Below are positions 53,743 to 61,762 of a DNA stretch of 64,000 bases, piece by piece. Positions within the stretch are counted from its first letter, which is position 1. The number at the start of each line of letters is the position of its first letter. The position numbers and the translations under genes were made by a program. Source of the stretch: Collinsella tanakaei (GTDB lineage: Bacteria > Actinomycetota > Coriobacteriia > Coriobacteriales > Coriobacteriaceae); contig NZ_JAUDCO010000008.1 in the NCBI RefSeq assembly GCF_030373545.1, positions 1-64,000 on the forward strand, written 5' to 3'. A model generated the notes under the pieces. That model was not told where the DNA came from and did not search any database. It saw nothing but the letters and a program-made list of their open reading frames with translations.

Positions 53743-53791
53743 GGCGGGCCGCCTCCCGCCGGAGACGACCTAACGAAGGCGCCCGGTCTCC
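53743..53791 (-). promoter_or_regulatory. Candidate attenuator of metNIQ
   Basis: On the minus strand, after the leader ORF, GGCGGG/CCCGCC (53755-53760 with 53743-53748) forms a GC hairpin followed by TTCTTACC. Just upstream GGAGAC/GTCTCC (53786-53791 with 53761-53766) can form a second stem spanning the leader stop. Mutually exclusive folding was not computed. Confidence 0.5.
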
Positions 53792-53886
53792 CCATGCGCG
53801 AGAACATCGCTCGGCATGGCAAAGTGCCCGGGCGAGGGCATCTCCATGACCATCATCATCGCGATATGTGCGGCAACCGTAAACAT
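53770..53886 (-). CDS. Met-rich leader peptide of the metNIQ operon
   Basis: 38-codon ORF beginning MFTVAAHIAMMMVMEMPSPG and containing seven Met codons, five of them within residues 10-16. It ends 65 bases before metN. There is no Shine-Dalgarno sequence. The promoter hexamers at 53894-53922 would start transcription at about the ATG, so translation would be leaderless, a common mode in actinobacteria. By analogy with trp and his leaders, ribosome stalling when Met-tRNA is scarce could prevent a downstream terminator from forming. The ORF being translated is inferred from composition and position. Confidence 0.65.
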   Translation of the reverse strand: MFTVAAHIAMMMVMEMPSPGHFAMPSDVLAHGETGRLR

Positions 53887-53893
53887 AACGGTT

Positions 53894-53922
53894 AGAGTAG
53901 CAGGGCGCTTTAGCAGATGCAA
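53894..53922 (-). promoter_or_regulatory. metNIQ operon promoter
   Basis: Minus strand -35 TTGCAT (53917-53922), spacer 17, -10 TACTCT (53894-53899). The predicted start is within 1-2 bases of the leader ATG at 53886. Confidence 0.6.
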
Positions 53923-54235
53923 GCGCGCGCCCGAAAATAGGGGGCGCGCAAACAAGTCGAAACCCGATACCGCCACCGTGCGCCTATGGGACACAGCAAT
54001 CGGGACGAGCCATAGCACGCTTTACGAAGTGAGCGCTTCGATTCGAGATTCCCGAGTAGACAGGCGCACGCTTACAGTAAAACAGCAGGTATAGAAATTG
54101 TCACCGCAGCGGTATACAAAGCGAATCCGATTTCTCGCACACACTTCGCGAAGTAGGGTTATCTGATCCTGCCCGGACAAGCCTCAGATACCCCAATCTG
54201 GAGCACAAGCAACCTGCCGCTCTGCCCCACCACAT
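53923..54235. other. Intergenic region upstream of metNIQ
   Basis: About 310 bases of mixed GC between the met promoter and the asp23 terminator. No gene, tRNA or clear repeat seen; no T-box or SAM riboswitch landmark was found. Confidence 0.45.
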
Positions 54236-54278
54236 GAAAACGGCGCGGCGAAGCGGGTCTTCCGCTCCGTCGCGCCGG
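54236..54278 (-). terminator. Terminator of the asp23 operon
   Basis: 15-bp stem ggcgcggcgaagcgg (54242-54256) with ccgctccgtcgcgcc (54262-54276), two G-U pairs, followed on the minus strand by gttttcat. It lies 42 bases after the asp23 stop. Confidence 0.85.
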
Positions 54279-54319
54279 ACAGATCAGCAAATTGGAACCG
54301 AGATGAACGCGAGGACGGC

Positions 54320-54856
54320 CTACTCCGCGGACTCCTGCGCGTGCTTGTGGCTCGCAGCGTACTCCTCGCGCGTCATGACATCCTCAATGCGCAGGTTGAT
54401 GCCGGCGACCTCGAGGCCCGTCATGGCCTCCAGGCGCTCGGTCACGCGCGCCTTCACGTCCTCGAAGATGGCGGGCGCGTAGGCGCCGTACTCGATGATC
54501 ACGGAGATGTTGACGATCACGCGGTTGTCGTCGGTCACCTCGACCGAGACGCCCTTGGTAAGGTTCTCGGCGCCGAGGGTCTCCTGCACGAAGTGCATGA
54601 GGTTGCCCTTCATGCCCAGCACGTGATCGGCCTCGCGCGTCGCGATCGCGACGATCTTCTCGATCACGCCGTTGGAGTAGGTGAGCGAGTCCTCCGAGTC
54701 GAGGTCCTCGTCCTCCTCGTCCTCCTCGTCGTCCTCGTCGTCCTCGACGAGCTCGATCCCGTCTGCGGCGGCGTCATCCGCCGTATCGGTCGCTTCGGAT
54801 ACGGTAGCCTCGAGTTCGTCGTCAGGTGCGACCTCGACCTTGAGCTCATCGGTCAT
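54320..54856 (-). CDS. Asp23/Gls24-family envelope stress protein
   Basis: 178-aa protein. Residues 1-60 are very acidic (VEDDEDDEEDEEDEDLDSED) and probably disordered. Residues 61-165 form the Asp23 domain (YSNGVIEKIVAIATREADHV, VSVEVTDDNRVIVNISVIIE and VAGINLRIEDVMTREE). Asp23 proteins coat the inner face of the membrane through AmaP in S. aureus. It is the last gene of an amaP-DUF2273-asp23 operon. The acidic extension is longer than in staphylococcal Asp23. Confidence 0.92.
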   Translation of the reverse strand: MTDELKVEVAPDDELEATVSEATDTADDAAADGIELVEDDEDDEEDEEDEDLDSEDSLTYSNGVIEKIVAIATREADHVLGMKGNLMHFVQETLGAENLTKGVSVEVTDDNRVIVNISVIIEYGAYAPAIFEDVKARVTERLEAMTGLEVAGINLRIEDVMTREEYAASHKHAQESAE

Positions 54857-54927
54857 GGGATACTCCCCCTTCTCGTTTGCGCGACGTTCTCGCCGCGAAG
54901 CCTTGCGTACGTGAGCGGGAGCGCCGC

Positions 54928-55305
54928 CTAGCGCTTGCCCGAGAACAGACGTCTGAAGAAGTTGACGATGCCGTTGTCGCCATCGCGAATCTGGCCGAGC
55001 GTGGCGCCGACGCCCGCGAAGACGGCGATGACGATGGTCGCCCACAGGCCGAGCGTCAGGATCAAGATGGCGAGGATGAAGCCGATAAAGCCATAGAGCA
55101 CCGTGTAGTGATGCGAATCGGCGTACGCCCACACCGAGGCGCCAAGCCCCTTGATGAAGCCGATGGCATCCTCGTCGATCGAGCGCCGCGCACGCTTGGG
55201 CTCCTCGGGATGCTCGAAGTCCTCGGCATCAACGGGGGCCTGATCGATGGACAGCTTGGGAGCCGCAGACGCTTTGCGCCTATCGGAGCTCGCGTTATTG
55301 CTCAT
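54928..55305 (-). CDS. DUF2273 membrane protein of the asp23 operon
   Basis: 125-aa protein: a charged N-terminus (to about 65), then two hydrophobic helices around HYTVLYGFIGFILAILILTL and LWATIVIAVFAGVGATLGQI, with the DUF2273-like tail GIVNFFRRLFSGKR. Such small proteins accompany Asp23 and AmaP in many Gram-positives, probably as membrane anchors. Its ATG 55305 overlaps the amaP stop by 11 bases, implying coupling. Confidence 0.88.
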   Translation of the reverse strand: MSNNASSDRRKASAAPKLSIDQAPVDAEDFEHPEEPKRARRSIDEDAIGFIKGLGASVWAYADSHHYTVLYGFIGFILAILILTLGLWATIVIAVFAGVGATLGQIRDGDNGIVNFFRRLFSGKR

Positions 55306-55840
55306 CTGGGACCTCCTTGGTCACAATCGTGGTCTTGCTCGGCAAAAAGCGCACACGCACCTCGGTATCGATCGTGCCGAGCAGGCGCTCGCAGGCGTCG
55401 CTCACGCGCGCCCGCATCCGCTCGGCCAAGCGGTCGAGCCCCTCGTCTTGGAAGGCGATGGCCTCGACGGTCAGCCGAACGCGCTCGCGGTCGCGACCCG
55501 CGATGCGGCCCGTGACCGACTCGATCAGCACGTCGTCGGCCTCCGCGGAGCGCCGCGCCGACGACGTGATGGCCGCAAGGCTCACCTCGATGGCAGGATC
55601 GCCCCCGGGGTGCACGCAGGCGGGTTCGGCGCGCTGAACGTAGGTGGCGATCACGTTTATCAGCACGCCCAGCCCGAGAATGCCGAGCGCGACGAAGGCG
55701 GCGATACGGCCGGGGAAGGTGGAGAGCAGGGCCTCGACGCGATCGGCCCAGGTGCCCGTCAGCAGACAGACCGCCGCGCCGACGACCGCCGCGCCCGCCA
55801 GAAGGTAGGCGGTGGCGAGAAGGTTTCTGAACACGCGCAT
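55295..55840 (-). CDS. amaP: AmaP-type alkaline-shock response membrane anchor
   Basis: 181-aa protein. Two N-terminal membrane helices (LLATAYLLAGAAVVGAAVCL and GRIAAFVALGILGLGVLINV) are followed by a cytoplasmic beta-alpha domain related to Asp23 (AIEVSLAAITSSARRSAEAD, DRERVRLTVEAIAFQDEGLD). AmaP tethers Asp23 to the membrane in S. aureus. ATG 55840 has ggggga upstream and is the first gene of the three-gene operon. The family is divergent, so the name rests on topology and operon context. Confidence 0.85.
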   Translation of the reverse strand: MRVFRNLLATAYLLAGAAVVGAAVCLLTGTWADRVEALLSTFPGRIAAFVALGILGLGVLINVIATYVQRAEPACVHPGGDPAIEVSLAAITSSARRSAEADDVLIESVTGRIAGRDRERVRLTVEAIAFQDEGLDRLAERMRARVSDACERLLGTIDTEVRVRFLPSKTTIVTKEVPDEQ

Positions 55841-55971
55841 CGCCAATTCCCCCTTTCGCGTCCCTGCGGGGCGGCGAGCGACGCGCCCCATGGGTTTAGG
55901 TATACCCCGCGGCGGCCGATCGCTTGCAGCCGCCGCCCTACGCGTGCGCATACAACCAAAGAGCCGGGCCT

Positions 55972-55995
55972 GCGGCACGCGTCGCAAACCCGGCT
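55972..55995 (-). terminator. yebC terminator
   Basis: Stem agccggg/cccggct with a 10-base loop; on the minus strand the tail is ctttggttg. It lies 43 bases after the yebC stop. Confidence 0.7.
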
Positions 55996-56038
55996 TTCAC
56001 ATGAAACTATCCCGCAAAGGACAGGCACCGCATGGGGC

Positions 56039-56845
56039 CTACTCCTCCTCCAGGGCGGCGACGACCTCGTCGGTCATGTTCATGGTGTGGTAGACGTCCT
56101 GGACGTCGTCGAGGTCCTCGAGGCGGTCGATGAGACGCTGGACCTTCTTGGCGTCAGCCGGGGTCACGTCGGTCGGCGTGGTGGGAACCATGGTGAGCTC
56201 GGAGCCCTTGACCTCGATGCCCTGCTCCTCAAGACCCTTGGAGACGGCCATGAGGTCACCGGGATTGGTCCACACGACCCACTCGTCGCCCGCGTCCTCG
56301 TAGTCGTCGCCACCGGCCTCGGCGACGGCCATCATGAACTCTTCCTCGTCGCCCGCGGCGCCGTTGGCCATCATGTTCTCTTTCTTGTCGTTGGGGTCAA
56401 CGATCTCCTTGGCGACGACGACCTGGCCCTTGCGCTCGAACTGGAACGCAACGGAGCCGCTCGTGCCGAGGTTGCCGCCCGCGTGGCTGAACGCGGAACG
56501 GACGTCGGCGGCGGTGCGGTTGCGGTTGTCGGTCAGGCACTCGACGTAGACCGCGACACCGGCAGGGCCGTAGCCCTCGTAGACGATGTTCTCGTAGACG
56601 GCAGCGTCGGCACCGGCACCGAAGGCCTTGTCGATGGCGCTCTTGATCTTGTCCTTGGGCATGGACTGCGCCTTGGCCTTGGCGACGGCGGCGGCAAGGC
56701 TGGCGTTGTTGTCGGGGTTGGGATCGTTGCCCAGGCGAGCGGCAACGGTGATGTTGCGGCTCAGCTTGGAGAAGAGCGCGGAGCGCTTGGCGTCCTGCGC
56801 GCCCTTACGATGCTTGGTAGTGGCCCACTTAGAGTGTCCTGACAT
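56039..56845 (-). CDS. YebC/PmpR-family regulator (TACO1-like)
   Basis: 268-aa protein. It begins MSGHSKWATTKHRKGAQDAK, the invariant YebC start. Other family blocks are LFSKLSRNITVAARLGNDPN, YEGYGPAGVAVYVECLTDNR, AFSHAGGNLGTSGSVAFQFE and, at the end, the helical QRLIDRLEDLDDVQDVYHTM. YebC proteins relieve ribosome stalling at polyproline and affect transcription. It is about 20 residues longer than usual because of an acidic insertion (KKENMMANGAAGDEEEFMMA). It stands alone. Confidence 0.96.
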   Translation of the reverse strand: MSGHSKWATTKHRKGAQDAKRSALFSKLSRNITVAARLGNDPNPDNNASLAAAVAKAKAQSMPKDKIKSAIDKAFGAGADAAVYENIVYEGYGPAGVAVYVECLTDNRNRTAADVRSAFSHAGGNLGTSGSVAFQFERKGQVVVAKEIVDPNDKKENMMANGAAGDEEEFMMAVAEAGGDDYEDAGDEWVVWTNPGDLMAVSKGLEEQGIEVKGSELTMVPTTPTDVTPADAKKVQRLIDRLEDLDDVQDVYHTMNMTDEVVAALEEE

Positions 56846-57192
56846 GCGAGGCTCCTTCTAGATTACGCTAACCGCGCGGCGCCGGCGCGCCTGCGGTCCA
56901 TAGAAACACACGTTCAAGCATGATATACCGAACGGGCATCCGGCGAAAGACCCCGCTGCCAACGCCACGCAATGAGCAACAGGGATCGACGGGGGCGATG
57001 GCGAAAGGGCCGGTTCGCAGCGCCGTCCGCGCCTCCCTGTCGAGCCGGCGGCTATTGCGCAACAGCCGCCGGCGAGCCTTCTCCCCCGGGCCCCCATCGT
57101 GCGTGGTAGTCTGGTGCCGTCGCGAAACCGTACGGGCGCGCCGAGGCGCTTGGGCGGCCCAGCCGTTCCCCATACGACGAAAGGAAGTCACC
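56846..57192. other. Divergent intergenic region
   Basis: About 350 bases between yebC and the zinc-ribbon gene. Promoters for both are expected; only the ribosome site aaggaag (57181-57187) is clear. A short inverted stretch (gcggctattgcgcaacagccgc, 57048-57069) forms a hairpin. No gene seen. Confidence 0.5.
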
Positions 57193-57699
57193 ATGTATTG
57201 CGCTAACTGCGGAAAAGACAATCCCGAGGGCGCGAAGTTCTGCGCTGGATGCGGAGCCCCGCTCGCCGGTGCGGCACCGGTGACGCCCGCAGCGCAGCCC
57301 GCTCCCGCCGCCGAGCCGAAGCCTGCCGCCGATCCGACGCCCGCCGCCCAGCCGACCGCCGCGCCGCAGGAACCCGGGATCGTCTCCGCGCCGGCCCCGA
57401 CCTACACCTACACGCCGACGTCCGGCCAGGCGCCCGTCGTCACCTATGGCTACCAGCCGCCTGCCATGTCCTCCAACGACCGCACGCTGCGCATGGTCGC
57501 CTTCATCTTCTGCATCGTCTCGTGCGTGGCGATCGGTTGGATGATCATCCCGCTCGCCTGGCTCATCCCCATGACCGTCCACACCTACGGCATCTACAAG
57601 GGAACCAAGAACAACACCACGGGCTTTGCCGTCTGCACCCTCCTGTTCTCCAACCTCGTCGCAGGCATCCTGCTGCTCGTCTCCACCAAGGACGCATAA
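57193..57699 (+). CDS. Zinc-ribbon membrane protein (fourth paralogue)
   Basis: 168-aa protein with zinc ribbon CANCGKDNPEGAKFCAGCG (residues 3-21). A Pro/Ala linker to about residue 95 is followed by two to three membrane helices (RMVAFIFCIVSCVAIGWMII, MTVHTYGIYKG loop, CTLLFSNLVAGILLLVS). The architecture matches the 48233, 49285 and 49820 genes. ATG 57193 follows aaggaag. It ends in a strong terminator. Function unknown. Confidence 0.87.
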   Translation: MYCANCGKDNPEGAKFCAGCGAPLAGAAPVTPAAQPAPAAEPKPAADPTPAAQPTAAPQEPGIVSAPAPTYTYTPTSGQAPVVTYGYQPPAMSSNDRTLRMVAFIFCIVSCVAIGWMIIPLAWLIPMTVHTYGIYKGTKNNTTGFAVCTLLFSNLVAGILLLVSTKDA

Positions 57700-57730
57700 G
57701 GCGCATCCAAACCACTTCGTGTGACATGAG

Positions 57731-57770
57731 GCGCGGTGCGAGAGGATTACCCCTCGCACCGCGCTCTTTT
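57731..57770 (+). terminator. Rho-independent terminator
   Basis: 12-bp stem gcgcggtgcgag/ctcgcaccgcgc, followed by tctttt, 32 bases after the stop. Confidence 0.93.
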
Positions 57771-58053
57771 GTTGGAAACGGCGTACTGCCTTTTCGGGGC
57801 GAGCGATCTGCGACGTTACGGCGCGCTCACCCTGGCGACGCGATACGTTCCCCCACCCGAGCAGATGCCGCGTCGATGGATAAAAACACCGTTAAATGCA
57901 GGGACAGACTTCATTCCAAAAAAGTTGTTGCATGCCTGACGCCACATGGCTATGATGCGTGCCAACCACAGGGAGGTCGCGCGAGCCCTGTGGCCATGCA
58001 TTCCACTTTTCCGCCGGAGCGCTCAGCTCCGAACGGTGGGAAGGAGAGGTCTC
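57771..58053 (+). promoter_or_regulatory. Structured leader of the P-type ATPase gene
   Basis: 280-base leader. It holds nested hairpins: catggc with gccatg (57945-57950 and 57993-57998) enclosing ccacaggg/ccctgtgg (57966-57973 with 57986-57993). The ribosome site aaggagagg follows (58041-58049). It may hold a cation-responsive or antisense regulatory RNA, but it matches no class I know. Confidence 0.35.
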
Positions 58054-60981
58054 ATGGGACGACCGAATGACGCATCGTCGCATGCGGCGATGAGCCAAGA
58101 CCCCGACCCTCACCTAGGGTCGGCCACGCATGCACGGGCAGACGCACAATCCGACGATCTGCTCGAATCTATCCGACACGCAACAATCGAACAGGCACTC
58201 GAACGGCTTTCCGCCCGCACCGGTGGCTTGAGCTCCGAAGAGGCGACAAGGCGCCAGGCGACATACGGTAAAAACCTGATCGAATCGGGCAAGAGGCGCT
58301 CGCCCATCCTGGCGTTTCTGTCCAACTTCACGCACCTGATGGCGATCCTCCTGTGGGTCGCCGGCACCATCGCCTTCATTGCCGGCCTGCCCGAGCTGGG
58401 CGTCGCGGTGTGGCTCGTCAACATCATCAACGGCGTCTTCAGCTTCTGGCAGGAAGCGCGCGCGAGCCAGGCAACCGAAGCGCTCAAGAAGATGCTGCCC
58501 GCCTACACCGACGTCATCCGCGACGGACAGGAGCAGAAGGTGCTTGCCGAGGACCTCGTTCCCGGCGACATCATGCTGCTGGCCGAAGGCGACCGGATAT
58601 CGGCTGACGCCCGCGTCATCGCAAGCTCCGATCTGCAGGTCAACCAGTCCACCTTAAACGGCGAATCGAACCCCTCGCGCAAAGTCGCCGACGCCGTGCT
58701 CGAGGAAGGCCTCTCGCCCGCCGAGATACCCAACCTGGTGTTCGCGGGCACGAGTGTATCGGAGGGCAACGGGCGCGCCGTCGTCATGCGCATCGGCATG
58801 GACACCGAATTCGGCAAGATCGCAAGCCTCACCCAGAACATGCAGGAGGCGCCCAGCCCGCTCCAGCGCGACCTCGACCGCTTGACCAAGCAGGTCACCG
58901 TCTTCGCCATGTGCATGGGCCTGATCTTTTTCGCCTTGAGCATGTTCGTCGTGCGCGAGCCGTTCGCGAGCTCGTTTATCTTCGCGCTCGGCATGGTCGT
59001 GGCGTTCATTCCCGAAGGCCTGCTGCCGACCGTGACCCTGTCGCTCGCCATGGCCGTACAGCGCATGAGCAAGCGAAACGCCCTGGTCAAAAAGCTGAAC
59101 TCCGTCGAGGCGCTCGGATCGACGAGCGTCATCTGCACCGACAAGACCGGAACGCTCACGCAAAACGAGATGACCGTCAACCATCTGTGGACCGCGACGC
59201 GCGAGTACGACCTGACCGGCGTGGGCTACGCGCCGGTCGGCACCATCGAGTCGGAAGGGACGGCCTATCGCGCGGTGGACGACCCCGATCTGGAGCTGCT
59301 GCTCGAAGGCGGCCTTCTGTGCGGCAACGCGCGCCTGCGCGCACCGGAGGAGGACGGGCAGCGCTACGAGGTCTACGGCGACCCCACCGAGGCGTGCCTG
59401 ATCGTGTCGGCGCAGAAGGGCGGCATCGACCCTGCCGAGCTCGAACGGCGCATGCCCCGCGTGAAGGAGCTGCCCTTCGAGAGCCGCCGCAAGCGCATGA
59501 CCACGGTGCACGCGCTGGAGGACCCCATCGACGGCGCCGCGCGCGTCGCCTTCACGAAGGGGGCACCCAACGAGGTCGTGCGCCTTGCGGACACCGTCCG
59601 CATCGACGGGCAGACCGTGCCCATGACCGATGAGCTTCGCGCGCGGATCATGGCGGCCAACGACGGCTATGCCGCAGACGGCCTGCGCGTGCTCGCCGTG
59701 GCGTACCGTCCCCTCGGCGCCCAGGCGGTGCGCGAGGGCGTGCCCACGTCTCTGAACGCCTATACGCCCGAGACCGTCGAGTGCCACCTCACCTTCGTCG
59801 GCCTCGAGGTCATGATGGATCCGCCTCGTCCCGAGGTGGCCGCCGCCGTGGCGGAATGCCGCCGCGCCGGCATCCGCATCGTCATGATCACCGGCGACTA
59901 CGGCCTCACCGCCGCGAGCATTGCGCGCCGCATCGGCATCGTGGACGGCGACGACCTGTCCGTCATCTCGGGCTTCGAGCTCGCGCACATGGACGACGCC
60001 GAGCTCAAACGTCGCCTTGCCGGCCAGGTGGTCTTCGCCCGCATGGCGCCCGAGCAGAAGCTGCGCGTGGTCTCCGCCCTGCAGGAGATGGGCGAGGTCG
60101 TGGCGGTCACCGGCGACGGCGTCAACGACGCGCCCGCCCTCAAGAAGGCCGACATCGGCGTGGCCATGGGCGTCGCCGGAACCGACGTCGCCAAGGAAGC
60201 CGCCGACATGATCTTGACCGACGACAACTTCGCCTCGATCGTCGCCTCGATCGAGGAGGGGCGCGCCGTCTACAGCAATATCCGCAAGTTCCTGCTGTAC
60301 ATCCTGAACTCCAACGCGCCGGAAGCGGTGCCCAATGCGGTGTACCTGCTCTCGGGCGGAGCGGTCCCGCTGCCCCTGACCACCATGCAGATCCTCACCA
60401 TCGACCTGGGCACCGATATGCTGCCGGCACTCGGTCTGGGCACCGAACCGCCCGAGCAGACCGTCATGGACCAGCCGCCGCGCGACCCGAACGAGCGGCT
60501 GCTCAACCGCCGCGTGCTGGTCAAGGCCTTCCTGTGGTACGGCCTCATGGGGTCGGTCGCCGCCATGGTCGGGTACTTCCTGGTCAACGTGCTCAACGGC
60601 TGGCCCGGCGTCCCGCTGGCGGGCTTGGGCGACGAGGGCGACCCGGTCTACATCCAGGCGACGACCATGACGCTCGCCGGCATCGTCTTCGCCCAGATCG
60701 GTCAGGTCATGAACTGCCGCACCGAGAAGACCTCCGTGTTCAAGGTCGGCCTGTTCTCCAACCGCAAGATCTTGATCGGCATCGCCTTCGAGGTCGCGCT
60801 CATCGTGTTCCTCACGATGTTTCCGCCGCTGCAAGGCGTGTTCAACACCGCCCCGCTCGCATGGCAGGACTACGTCTTCCTGTGCTGCATACCGCCGGTG
60901 GTCATCGCCATCGAGGAGGCGCGCAAGGCGTGGCTGCGCCACCGCGATGCCGTGCGCGCGAAGCGAGGTGATGGACGATGA
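58054..60981 (+). CDS. P-type cation-transporting ATPase (P2, IIC-like)
   Basis: 975-aa ion pump. Cation_ATPase_N domain (SARTGGLSSEEATRRQATYG), actuator with LNGESNPSRK (TGES-like), M4 motif FIPEGLLPTVTLSLAMAVQR, phosphorylation site ICTDKTGTLTQNEM (Asp363) and nucleotide-binding FESRRKRMTTVH. The hinge is VTGDGVNDAPALKKADIG, with six C-terminal helices. PEGLL in M4, rather than PEGLP, points to the Na+/K+- or H+/K+-like branch rather than Ca2+ SERCA. ATG 58054 has aaggagagg. It is followed by two TrkA genes, so Na+ or K+ is the likely substrate (inferred). Confidence 0.93.
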   Translation: MGRPNDASSHAAMSQDPDPHLGSATHARADAQSDDLLESIRHATIEQALERLSARTGGLSSEEATRRQATYGKNLIESGKRRSPILAFLSNFTHLMAILLWVAGTIAFIAGLPELGVAVWLVNIINGVFSFWQEARASQATEALKKMLPAYTDVIRDGQEQKVLAEDLVPGDIMLLAEGDRISADARVIASSDLQVNQSTLNGESNPSRKVADAVLEEGLSPAEIPNLVFAGTSVSEGNGRAVVMRIGMDTEFGKIASLTQNMQEAPSPLQRDLDRLTKQVTVFAMCMGLIFFALSMFVVREPFASSFIFALGMVVAFIPEGLLPTVTLSLAMAVQRMSKRNALVKKLNSVEALGSTSVICTDKTGTLTQNEMTVNHLWTATREYDLTGVGYAPVGTIESEGTAYRAVDDPDLELLLEGGLLCGNARLRAPEEDGQRYEVYGDPTEACLIVSAQKGGIDPAELERRMPRVKELPFESRRKRMTTVHALEDPIDGAARVAFTKGAPNEVVRLADTVRIDGQTVPMTDELRARIMAANDGYAADGLRVLAVAYRPLGAQAVREGVPTSLNAYTPETVECHLTFVGLEVMMDPPRPEVAAAVAECRRAGIRIVMITGDYGLTAASIARRIGIVDGDDLSVISGFELAHMDDAELKRRLAGQVVFARMAPEQKLRVVSALQEMGEVVAVTGDGVNDAPALKKADIGVAMGVAGTDVAKEAADMILTDDNFASIVASIEEGRAVYSNIRKFLLYILNSNAPEAVPNAVYLLSGGAVPLPLTTMQILTIDLGTDMLPALGLGTEPPEQTVMDQPPRDPNERLLNRRVLVKAFLWYGLMGSVAAMVGYFLVNVLNGWPGVPLAGLGDEGDPVYIQATTMTLAGIVFAQIGQVMNCRTEKTSVFKVGLFSNRKILIGIAFEVALIVFLTMFPPLQGVFNTAPLAWQDYVFLCCIPPVVIAIEEARKAWLRHRDAVRAKRGDGR

Positions 60982-61099
60982 GGTCACCGGTACCGGCAAG
61001 GCGCGCCGCCCGGCAGGCTCACTCCAAACGGTGGTACCGCAGCGGCACCGCGCCTCACGCCATGAAGTCTTTCTCCCCTCTTTGTAAGGATGGTGCACG

Positions 61100-61753
61100 A
61101 TGAACGTTATCGTCGTAGGCGTCGGTTTTATGGGATCCGGCCTGGTCAAGCGCCTTGCGCGCCAAGGGTTCGACGTCACCGCCGTCGACCGCGATCAGGC
61201 TGCGCTCGATGGGCTCGGGTCCGATTTCGAGGGCGCCCGCATCTGCGGGGTCGGATTCGAGCGCTCGGTGCTTGAGGAGGCGGGGATCGTACGCGCGAGC
61301 GCGCTCGTGTCGTGCATGGGCTCCGACGAGGCCAACATCGTCGTCGCCCACATCGCGCGCAGCATGTTCCGCGTCCCCCGCGTCATCGCCCGCCTGCATG
61401 ACCTCTCCAAGGCGGAAACGTATCGGCGTCTGGACATCCAGACGATCTCGCCCAACGCATGGGGCATCTCGCGTATCTGCGAGCTGCTCACCTACCAGCA
61501 GCTCGACGGCGTGTTCGAGATCGGATCGGGCGAGGTGCGCCTGGTCCGCGCGGACGTGCCGCCGCTGCTCGCCGGGGCGACGGTCCGCGAGATCACCAGC
61601 ATCGGCGAGGTGCAGATCGTAAGCGTCTCGCACGGTAACGAGACGTTCATTCCCACCCAGGGGACGATCCTGTCCGACGGCGACATCGTCTACGCGGCGG
61701 TCGCATCCTCCGCGAGTCGGAAATTCAAGCAGATGCTCGGCATCGGAGAGTAG
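61100..61753 (+). CDS. TrkA-type K+ channel/transport regulatory subunit
   Basis: 217-aa protein. The RCK_N Rossmann domain starts MNVIVVGVGFMGSGLVKRLA with Gly-x-Gly-x-x-Gly, and an acidic residue (VDRD) ends strand 2. It resembles KtrA/TrkA. RCK_C lies at about 135-217 (VRLVRADVPPLLAGATVREI). Such subunits bind NAD(H) or nucleotides and gate K+ uptake. Its partner permease (TrkH/KtrB) is not in the window. It is 118 bases after the ATPase gene and 9 bases before the next TrkA gene. Confidence 0.92.
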   Translation: MNVIVVGVGFMGSGLVKRLARQGFDVTAVDRDQAALDGLGSDFEGARICGVGFERSVLEEAGIVRASALVSCMGSDEANIVVAHIARSMFRVPRVIARLHDLSKAETYRRLDIQTISPNAWGISRICELLTYQQLDGVFEIGSGEVRLVRADVPPLLAGATVREITSIGEVQIVSVSHGNETFIPTQGTILSDGDIVYAAVASSASRKFKQMLGIGE

Positions 61754-61762
61754 GCGGTACCT

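Noticed and set aside
53705-53900. SAM or T-box riboswitch before metN
   Set aside because: No conserved SAM-I, SAM-II, SAM-IV or T-box landmarks seen; a Met-rich leader ORF explains the region better.
57771-58053. c-di-AMP, Mg2+ or Ni/Co riboswitch before the P-type ATPase
   Set aside because: Hairpins are present but none of the conserved core motifs of these classes could be matched.
58654-61179. Long minus-strand frame opposite the P-type ATPase
   Set aside because: Antisense shadow; the ATPase motifs are on the plus strand.
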